Origin: Paenibacillus radicis (ex Xue et al. 2023)
GTDB taxonomy: Bacteria; Bacillota; Bacilli; Paenibacillales; NBRC-103111
NCBI RefSeq assembly: GCF_024722015.1
Contig: NZ_JANQBD010000003.1
Location: forward strand, 310,001 to 374,000
Length of the DNA: 64,000 nucleotides
Reading direction: 5' to 3'
The stretch's first letter is position 1. Each line of letters opens with the position of its first letter. The position numbers and the translations under genes were made by a program. This document shows positions 58,940 through 64,000 of the stretch, piece by piece. Below the pieces are notes generated by a model that was not told the origin of the DNA, did no database searches, and worked only from the letters and a program-made list of their open reading frames with translations.

Positions 58940-59812
58940 CTAGGCTGAAAGAAGATGACTTCTGTATTCATCAGGGGTCATCTTTTTTAATCCCCACTGG
59001 TAGCGGCAAGTGTTGTACATAAGGATATATTCATTCACTCTTTGCCGCAGTTCCTCGATGGTCTGGCAATCTTCGTATTCAAGTTCATCTTTCATGTGGC
59101 CGAAGAAGGATTCCATAGGTGCGTTATCCCAACAGTTACCCTTGCGTGACATGGATTGTCTGAATCCAGCTTTCTTCACCTTTTCTTGAAATAGGGGATG
59201 TGTGTAATGCATTCCCTGATCGGAATGTAGAATCGCTTCTGGATGAACCGAGTAATCCATGCTTCTTAGTAGCTCTTCAAGTGTTTCTTCTACAATAGGG
59301 AGTTCCAAGGATGTGGATAGAACGTGTGCGGGCACTTGGTTCGTTGCTCCATCTTTTACACAAGACAGATAAGCCCATTGGCCCTTTCCATACCTCATAT
59401 AGGTGATATCCGTTAACAGTACTTTCCCGGGCTCTCCTTGGTTAAATTGGCGCTCTAACAAGTTTGGACAGGTCCGGTGCTCTTGGGTAGCTTTGGCCAT
59501 CTTACGGTAAGGGTTAGCCTGCCTTACTTTAGCAACCAGGTTGTATTTACGCATCAGTCTACGAATTTTCTTATGATTCATAATCACGTCGTCGCTGCGC
59601 TCCAAATGCATCCTAACGGTCAGCGCTCCTGCTTTGCCATGAAGCGAAAGAAAATGCTTCCGAATGAGCTGGTAGTCAGCCTCATCGGCACATTCACGTT
59701 CTTGTCGATTTGGCTCTGCTTTTAACCAAGCGTAATAGCCGCTACGACTTACATCTGCAACATCACATAGATAGGCCGTTAAGCCTTGCAATTGATGCTT
59801 ACGAATCGTCAT
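58940..59812 (-). CDS. IS3-family transposase OrfB
   Basis: 290 aa. DDE catalytic residues in LLTDITYMRYG, ILHSDQGMHYTH and NCWDNAPMESFFGHMKDE; an HTH_21-like region (CDVADVSRSGYYAWLK) near the start. It is the catalytic half of the transposase. The frame is open upstream of ATG 59812 as far as the slippery site (reading ARCSRKAGEARTLTPAEAFE), which indicates synthesis as an OrfAB fusion by -1 frameshifting. Confidence 0.95.
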   Translation of the reverse strand: MTIRKHQLQGLTAYLCDVADVSRSGYYAWLKAEPNRQERECADEADYQLIRKHFLSLHGKAGALTVRMHLERSDDVIMNHKKIRRLMRKYNLVAKVRQANPYRKMAKATQEHRTCPNLLERQFNQGEPGKVLLTDITYMRYGKGQWAYLSCVKDGATNQVPAHVLSTSLELPIVEETLEELLRSMDYSVHPEAILHSDQGMHYTHPLFQEKVKKAGFRQSMSRKGNCWDNAPMESFFGHMKDELEYEDCQTIEELRQRVNEYILMYNTCRYQWGLKKMTPDEYRSHLLSA

Positions 59813-59841
59813 CTCAATAAGCTCAAAGGCCTCAGCAGGTG

Positions 59842-60268
59842 TTAGCGTTCGCGCTTCACCTGCCTTTCTAGAGCATCGAGCTTTTTTAAAAATTCTTTCT
59901 CCACTTCTAAGAGCTTAATTTTCGCCTCAGCACGTCTAAGCTTCTCTTCTGTGCTTAACTCCTTGGATGGGGGCCTGCCTGTACTTGCTTTACCTCTGCG
60001 GTCCATCAGTAATCCCTCCTCTCCGTAGGTATCATCGATTGCTCTCCAACGTTTTAAACACTTCTTCGGCTTTTCTACTCCGATCATTTTAATGTCAAAA
60101 CCAGCTTCAAGGAAAATCTGCATAGGTCATATAACCATTCTTGTGCATTTGAACGGCCTGCAGCTTAAATTCAGGTTTATATGTTATTGCTTTTTCGGAT
60201 ACATGGACAATATTAGGATTTGCTTCAAGTATTCTTATTTGAGTTGTTGTGAAAAGATGTTTTGACAT
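59842..60268 (-). pseudogene. IS3-family OrfA, interrupted by a one-base insertion
   Basis: ATG 60268 gives MSKHLFTTTQIRILEANPNI and reaches ...MTYADFP before a stop at about 60107. The main frame then runs EAGFDIKMIGVEKPKKCLKR to KEFLKKLDALERQVKRER at 59842. Deleting one T in CCTTGA restores one frame (427 bases, 142 codons plus one). The programmed A-AAA-AAG site lies near 59882-59888. Unless suppressed, the break should inactivate transposition of this copy. Confidence 0.8.
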
Positions 60269-60375
60269 GTTGTTAGCTTCCCTCATTCACTGTAGTATTG
60301 TTTATTAAAACACAAAAACCCAAAAGACGGGCACTTTTTTCAAAGTGTCTATCTTTCGGGTCACAGTTCACCCAA

Positions 60376-60397
60376 CGGAAAGAGGGCTGCTTTTTTA
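60376..60397 (-). terminator. Upstream half of the terminator split by the IS (other half 58878-58890)
   Basis: On the minus strand the yjcZ-like stop is followed by AAAAAAGCAGCCCTCTTTCC at 60376-60397; the complementary GAGGGTTGCTTTTTT is at 58876-58890, beyond the IS. Joined at CCCA they form GCAGCCCTC ... GAGGGTTGC plus a T-run. The yjcZ-like gene now reads into the IS. Confidence 0.8.
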
Positions 60398-60523
60398 TTA
60401 GATAAATGAACGAGAAACAATTACCAACAAAATGAAAAGTACAAGAATCACTCCAGTAGATGTAAAAAATCCACCGCAGCTACAGCTACCTACACCACCA
60501 ATTCCTCCAACTCCAAGTCCCAT
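60398..60523 (-). CDS. YjcZ-family small sporulation-type membrane peptide
   Basis: 41 aa with a perfect AAAGGAGG site. Gly-rich start (MGLGVGGIGGVGSCSCGGFF) then one transmembrane helix (VILVLFILLVIVSRSFI). This two-part form is the YjcZ/YrhM-like family common in spore formers, often linked with sporulation or spore coats. Function unknown. Its terminator is interrupted by the IS. Confidence 0.8.
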   Translation of the reverse strand: MGLGVGGIGGVGSCSCGGFFTSTGVILVLFILLVIVSRSFI

Positions 60524-60919
60524 GGTTTCAGCCTCCTTTCGTTAACATTCTGTATATTATGAACAGATCGAGTTAAAAGATTGGACTTTCCAAAAATTAG
60601 ACACTTTCAAGGGAAATATGTCGTTCCAATTTTGATAGAATTTCATATGATATGATGTGGATTATTCTCCAAGTAATTCCACATCCCATAGTTCTCCTTC
60701 TAAATAGATGGTTGCATTTATTGCACCATCTATTGTTATTAAGGCTAAGGAAAATTTTCCTGATCATAACAACAAAAAAGCCCTCTTTCCTTCTGATAGA
60801 TCATTTGTCAAAACATCAGTTGTATTAATGTTTTGATGTTTCTTTGTCAGGCCTGCATTTAACATCATTCCGTTGAATATCAATAATTTTGTATCAATAT
60901 TTAATGAGGAGTGATTTTC
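60524..60919. other. Spacer with a truncated gene end and half a terminator
   Basis: On the minus strand 60763-60662 encodes SGKFSLALITIDGAINATIY then LEGELWDVELLGE before a stop, but a stop codon precedes it and no start codon is available, so it looks like the 3' end of a lost gene. At about 60774-60792 is AAAAAAGCCCTCTTTCC, one arm of the terminator type common here, with no partner. The last 80 bases should contain the promoter of the Hcp-like gene. Confidence 0.4.
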
Positions 60920-61492
60920 ATGATAACATTAAAAAAAATGCTTCTATCCATGTTGATTTCATGGACATTGATGCTAACTTTTAGTGTGATTCCAGCAGCA
61001 GCAGCAACAACTGGCAAGACCGAAGTTGATCTTAACTACGATGTTTATATGAAGTTAGAAGGCATTGAAGGTGAGGCAACAGTTGAAAAATTTGAAAAGT
61101 GGATTGTACTCTCTGATATTCATTTTGAAGTTTCTAATACCTCATCAAACTCAAGCGGAGGTGGCGGTGCTTCTGGAAAACCCACAGTCAAAGAGTTTAT
61201 GGTCATTAAACAATTCGATTCCTCATCAGTACCTTTATTTCTGAATACTTTAACCGGCAAACATATGAAAAATGGAAAAATTGTATTCGTATCCCGTGGT
61301 GATTCCCCCACTCCTTTATTGACTATAGAATTAAGCGATGTGGTTGTATCCAACTATGACTTTAACAATACAAATGAAACCATTAGTTTGGAGTTTAATA
61401 AGATTCAGTTAAGTTACTCTACAACTGATGAAAAGGGCAACAAAACTCCTCTAATTAATGGCGGTTTTGATTTCAAACAGAATAAAGTGCAA
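60920..61492 (+). CDS. Secreted Hcp-like (type VI tube family) protein
   Basis: About 191 aa from ATG 60920 with GAGGAGTG nine bases upstream. Signal peptide about 1-30 (LLSMLISWTLMLTFSVIPAAAA). The mature part follows the Hcp1 pattern: YDVYMKLEGIEGEATVEK, GGGGASGKPTVKEFMVIKQF, SSVPLFLNTLTGKHMKNGKI, LLTIELSDVVVSNYDF and an EFNKIQLSYSTTDEKGN strand. Hcp proteins form the type VI tube or, in Gram-positives, stand-alone secreted beta-barrels of unknown role. No other type VI gene is in the window. A terminator follows. Confidence 0.8.
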
Positions 61493-61500
61493 TAATAAAA

Positions 61501-61545
61501 GAATAATCCCTGCCTTTTTGTAGGTCTGGGATTATTTTTATTATT
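61501..61545 (+). terminator. Terminator of the Hcp-like gene
   Basis: AATAATCCC pairs with GGGATTATT around a T-rich loop, then TTTATTATTTTT on the plus strand. It lies six bases after the stop. Confidence 0.85.
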
Positions 61546-61710
61546 TTTAAGTGATTCCGAGTTCCCCCAGGATCAGTCTATTAGCAGTAGTTCAACTAAA
61601 CTTTCACACACAACAGCTTTGGACAAACCTGCTTCAGTCCATCCTATTTACCCCAATCATAACCTTTGCATTTTTCCGGCTGCTTAGATGACTTTTTTCA
61701 ACTATTCTCT

Positions 61711-61957
61711 TTAATTCCTCCCGACTTCCTTCCCTGTTACGTAATGAGTGATAACACAATGAGATACTTTAACGATAGCCTCCCGGCCTGTATACCGTTT
61801 TTCATCAGGACTGTATTCCTTCAGGACAAGGATGTCACCTACGGCGTAGCCTCTGTCACCCTTGCGGATTTCGACCATTTTGCGCTTGTCCCTGCTTGGT
61901 GTTATTTCATCCTGGAAGTTGCTCCGACCAAATGTTCAAAGTGTGTTTTTGATTCAT
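61711..61957 (-). pseudogene. DUF3850/ASCH-like RNA-binding-type protein, frameshifted
   Basis: ATG 61957 (GGGAGGG upstream) gives MNQKHTLNIWSE, then one extra C near 61921 shifts the frame; the rest reads NFQDEITPSRDKRKMVEIRK, GDRGYAVGDILVLKEYSPDE and KRYTGREAIVKVSHCVITHY, ending at 61711. VEIRKGDRGYAVGDILVLKEY and TGRE are the DUF3850 hallmark. 247 bases is 82 codons plus one. Usually a phage or mobile-element gene. Confidence 0.75.
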
Positions 61958-62000
61958 TTTGAACCCTCCCATGTATTTCCGTTTTTAAACTTTTTTTATT

Positions 62001-62012
62001 ACGTGTTATAAT
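62001..62012 (+). promoter_or_regulatory. Extended -10 promoter of the 60-aa gene
   Basis: TGTTATAAT (62004-62012) is a full extended -10. A weak -35, TTAAAC, lies 16 bases upstream. It is 28 bases before the start codon of the following gene. Confidence 0.6.
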
Positions 62013-62040
62013 TAAAGAAAATGTGGAGGCTCTACCCTAG

Positions 62041-62223
62041 ATGACTAAGTATCAAAATTTTCTTAACAAACTAAATAAAGAACTTGAATCTGATAATGAG
62101 AGCTTGGCCATACATATTTGGAGTACAGATTCTTTTCTTAAAAGAATGGACCCTGCACAGGTTGAAGATTGGAAAGAACAGTTTATTATGGATATTGCCC
62201 AAACGAAAAGAGATAAAAGTTAA
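62041..62223 (+). CDS. Small protein of unknown function
   Basis: 60 aa: MTKYQNFLNKLNKELESDNE then SLAIHIWSTDSFLKRMDPAQ. GGAGG lies 11 bases upstream and a good promoter precedes it. Helical, acidic. No family recognised. Confidence 0.6.
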   Translation: MTKYQNFLNKLNKELESDNESLAIHIWSTDSFLKRMDPAQVEDWKEQFIMDIAQTKRDKS

Positions 62224-62322
62224 ATCCTCGTCTGACTTATGACCTACTCGTTTCCAACCTTGCCGAAGGCGGCAGCCGTATAGGGGCTTCCCCTATAGAT
62301 GGATACCTGGATAGAATGGATA

Positions 62323-62468
62323 TCAAGCCTCTTTTCGAATAACCTTCACTGTGCCTGTTTCTCGCCGTACAATCACTAATTCTGATGTTGTATCCCTTTC
62401 TACTAACCAGTTAGCCAGATTCCAGCCGGCTTCTTTAAAAGGCGAGTCGGCTGCATTTGCTTTTTCAT
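62323..62468 (-). pseudogene. Small gene with a one-base deletion in an A run
   Basis: ATG 62468 with GGAGG upstream is followed by AAAAAG; adding one A restores MKKANAADSPFKEAGWNLAN, WLVERDTTSELVIVRRETGT and VKVIRKEA, ending at 62323. 146 bases is 49 codons minus one. As it stands the frame stops after about 21 codons. Family unknown, phage-like context. Confidence 0.55.
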
Positions 62469-62505
62469 TAGCTCGTTCTCCCTCCTTATAATTGGGAGGA
62501 GCAGC

Positions 62506-62802
62506 TTACGCCGCCCTGTCTTTCCCCTTCATTGTCTCTTTCACTTTCTTTTTGTATTTATTTCAAGCCGTTTGCAGTGTCGTTGATGGGATTTTCAAAC
62601 TCTGTGCAATTTCCATCCACGTCTCTCCGGCCTTTTTACGTTTCAGCAGCCCTGGGAAGTCAAATTGAATATCTTCAAAGGACAGGCTATTCTTCAAGAT
62701 AACTCCCTCAACATCCTCCGGATCACTGCCTGCAGCTTGTCCAGAACCCGAATTTTCCTTGGATTGCTCTGAATCTCCCCTAATAAGTTGGATTTTCTTC
62801 AA
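62506..62802 (-). pseudogene. Helix-turn-helix protein with a premature TGA
   Basis: The open frame gives 79 aa (62563-62802), acidic N-terminus then LLKRKKAGETWMEIAQSLKI and PSTTLQTA. The TGA at 62563 stands where Trp (TGG) is expected; reading through gives WNKYKKKVKETMKGKDRAA and a stop at 62506 (99 codons). The helix-turn-helix ends at this point, so the lesion removes its basic tail. Possibly a terminase-small-subunit-like or other phage DNA-binding protein. Confidence 0.5.
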
Positions 62803-62885
62803 AACTTAGAACATGGAAAAAAACATTGCTGTTTTCATATTTATAAAGTAACTTTAACAAGTAACATAGAAGAAATTATATAAAA

Positions 62886-63017
62886 ATGGGGTCGAAATTA
62901 TTGAAAATTATTAAATTTTTGTTTCTTGCAATGTGTGGCAGTGTGCTTTATTACTTATTTCTCGGGGGATCGTTCATTGGTCTTTATAATCGATTAATGC
63001 AACTTATCCTCGTGTAA
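62886..63017 (+). CDS. Possible 43-aa membrane peptide
   Basis: ATG 62886 gives MGSKLLKIIKFLFLAMCGSV then LYYLFLGGSFIGLYNRL. One hydrophobic helix with a basic start. The ribosome site is weak (GAAG). It could be a random open frame. Confidence 0.35.
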   Translation: MGSKLLKIIKFLFLAMCGSVLYYLFLGGSFIGLYNRLMQLILV

Positions 63018-63349
63018 TTAGCAAACACCAGAATGCTGTGCTCATATAAATATAAATAGAGGAAATGAGCACAGTACTTTCAAATCGACTGCCCGATCGA
63101 CCATGGGAAAAAGAAAAAGCACCGGTTAAGGTGCTTAATAATATTCTTAAAAAGTAAATAGTAAGCAATGTAAGCCAGTTCATTCGGTGATACATTAGAT
63201 GTCCTTTTCGATTTTTATTTTCTGCTATTTCTCCTTAATGTCGTCATCAAATTACGAATCCTATCGCAATGTATTCTAATTTCACCATTAATCAACCCCA
63301 TATAACAAAAGTTCCTGATGCATTATTTATTCGAGAGCCGACAATAAAA
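63018..63349. other. Spacer with a minus-strand terminator
   Basis: GCACC-TTAACC-GGTGC then TTTTTCTTTTT on the minus strand at about 63107-63141. The only frame upstream (63004-63195) runs through the terminator and is unlikely to be real. Fragments such as VSPNELAYIAYYLFK in another frame suggest more gene debris. Confidence 0.45.
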
Positions 63350-63559
63350 TCAAATTCCAATCTGATAAATCACTAGTACTGAATAAAGTTCTAGCGTACC
63401 ATCATTGCTTTTACTGTTTTTATCTAAACAAACAGCACTGCTGTATTTAATATCAATTATCTCGCCTCCATTTAATTCTAAGTCATCCAAAAATTCATTT
63501 AATTCATTCTCGAGTAGTCCTTCTTGATAATGTGCAAGTAACCTAGCTTTGGTTTTCAA
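63350..63559 (-). CDS. Cse60-like small protein
   Basis: 69 aa from TTG 63559, eight bases after GGAGG; the GTG at 63568 sits on the ribosome site. The pattern ENELNEFLDDLE ... EIIDIKYSSAVCLDKNS ... LYSVLVIYQ resembles Cse60 (a SigE-controlled sporulation protein of B. subtilis, about 60 aa). Similarity is judged by eye. Confidence 0.55.
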   Translation of the reverse strand: MKTKARLLAHYQEGLLENELNEFLDDLELNGGEIIDIKYSSAVCLDKNSKSNDGTLELYSVLVIYQIGI

Positions 63560-63599
63560 ACGTGACACCTCCGTGATTTAATAATTATTTATACGCAAA

Positions 63600-63640
63600 G
63601 AAAAACAGCCTATTCCAATAGAACAAGCTGATATTTTTCG
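63600..63640 (-). terminator. Probable terminator
   Basis: CAGC ... TATTGGAATA ... GCTG followed by TTTTTCTTT on the minus strand. It would end the small broken gene at 63664-63840. Confidence 0.5.
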
Positions 63641-63663
63641 CATCTTAAATTTCATAATTGGCG

Positions 63664-63840
63664 CTATGATATAAAGTCATCCGTTGTGCCATAGATCTTA
63701 TAAATTATTTTGGTTCCAAAATCCCAATTTTTCGATAAATTAATCGTCCTTCCCCTTGGTATATCACTAATATTTGTGCTAAGTTCATCGAAATTTTTCT
63801 AAATTTCATCTACTACCTGTTTTTGCTCAGCTTTCATCAT
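63664..63840 (-). pseudogene. Small gene with an in-frame TAG
   Basis: ATG 63840 gives MMKAEQKQVVDEI, then TAG at 63799-63801, then the same frame continues KNFDELSTNISDIPRGRTIN and LSKNWDFGTKIIYKIYGTTD to a stop at 63664 (59 codons). No clear ribosome site. A coherent protein-like sequence on both sides of the stop suggests a nonsense mutation. No family recognised. Confidence 0.45.
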
Positions 63841-63997
63841 AGTGTAAAAAATTAAAGAAAAAAATCAATAAAAAGAGTGCATTATAAAAATGGAACCTTC
63901 AAGCTCGCAAGGATCATCCATTTCTTTCGTTTTGAACAGATTTGGATTGTGTTTTATGTTAAAATATGGAGTATCATGCAAGAAACGGAGTTGAATT

Positions 63998-64000
63998 ATG
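63998..64000 (+). CDS. Start codon of a gene beyond the window
   Basis: ATG at the last three bases is preceded by CGGAG seven bases upstream and by TGTTAAAAT, an extended -10, at about 63957-63965. Product unknown. Confidence 0.4.

Larger units (their letters stand above)
58895..60370 (-). mobile_element. IS3-family insertion sequence, complete ends
   Basis: 1476 bases. Terminal inverted repeats are TGAACTGTGACCC-n-GGACAC at 58895-58920 and its partner at 60345-60370 (TGAACTGTGACCC-n-AGACAC). CCCA lies on both sides as a four-base target duplication. It carries orfA and orfB with an A-AAA-AAG slippery site. The flanks together rebuild an intrinsic terminator, so it inserted in the terminator loop. 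Confidence 0.93.

Noticed and set aside
60920..61492. Complete type VI secretion locus
   Set aside because: Only an Hcp-like protein is present; no sheath, ClpV, VgrG or membrane-complex gene anywhere in the window.
61666..61962. 98-codon plus-strand open frame
   Set aside because: It is the shadow of the frameshifted DUF3850-like gene on the minus strand, which has a good start, ribosome site and family motif.
63004..63195. 63-codon minus-strand open frame
   Set aside because: It has a fair ribosome site but reads through a terminator hairpin and has no protein-like pattern after it.

Overview
The window is a chromosomal segment of an endospore-forming, flagellated Gram-positive bacterium of the Bacillales, most likely Paenibacillaceae (Paenibacillus or a close relative). 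The evidence is gene order (fla/che head, codY, hslUV, trmFO, topA, dprA, sucDC, then the rbgA-trmD-ffh-ftsY-smc-rnc-fab-plsX-fapR-rpmF block and the ylb cluster), protein sequences close to the Bacillus families, strong GGAGG ribosome sites, and sporulation markers (YlbJ, a CsfG-like RNA, Sda, YjcZ and Cse60-like proteins). Family identifications come from motif recognition by eye; no database search was run.

Layout. 1-8029 (minus): start of the flagellar operon, flgB-flgC-fliE-fliF-fliG-fliH-fliI-fliJ-ylxF-fliK (fliK runs off the edge). 8258-18356 (minus): codY, hslU, hslV, trmFO, topA, dprA, sucD, sucC. The xerC/codV gene usually found between trmFO and hslV is absent. 18706-21382: a zinc-ribbon protein, comM (plus strand), a 49-aa protein and an SPW-like membrane protein. 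21506-43068 (minus): an almost unbroken run from fapR through fatty acid synthesis, RNase III, SMC, the SRP system, ribosomal proteins and maturation factors, signal peptidase, RNase HII and two flagellar-like proteins to yraN. 43266-49121: rpmF, yceD, tmcAL, ylbL, ylbJ, coaD, rsmD. At about 49236-49350, divergent from rsmD, lies a CsfG-like sporulation RNA.

From about 49.35 kb to the end the character changes to a gene-poor, AT-richer accessory region. It holds an SOS-type cassette (LexA-box promoter, a frameshifted small gene, yolD); two secreted paralogues with FN3 domains; an Sda-like checkpoint protein; a decayed prophage lysis module with an intact GH73 endolysin; a truncated second copy of the SOS promoter and gene fused to IS3 debris; a complete IS3-family element sitting in the loop of an intrinsic terminator; a YjcZ-like peptide; a secreted Hcp-like protein; and many small broken genes.

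The main results are: (1) a duplicated LexA-controlled element; (2) at least nine frameshift or nonsense lesions, all in the last 14 kb and none seen in the 49 kb of core genes; (3) an Hcp-fold protein with a Sec signal peptide in a Gram-positive; (4) an IS inserted in a terminator loop; (5) two dispersed intergenic repeat families within core operons; and (6) a CsfG-like RNA with a SigG-type promoter.
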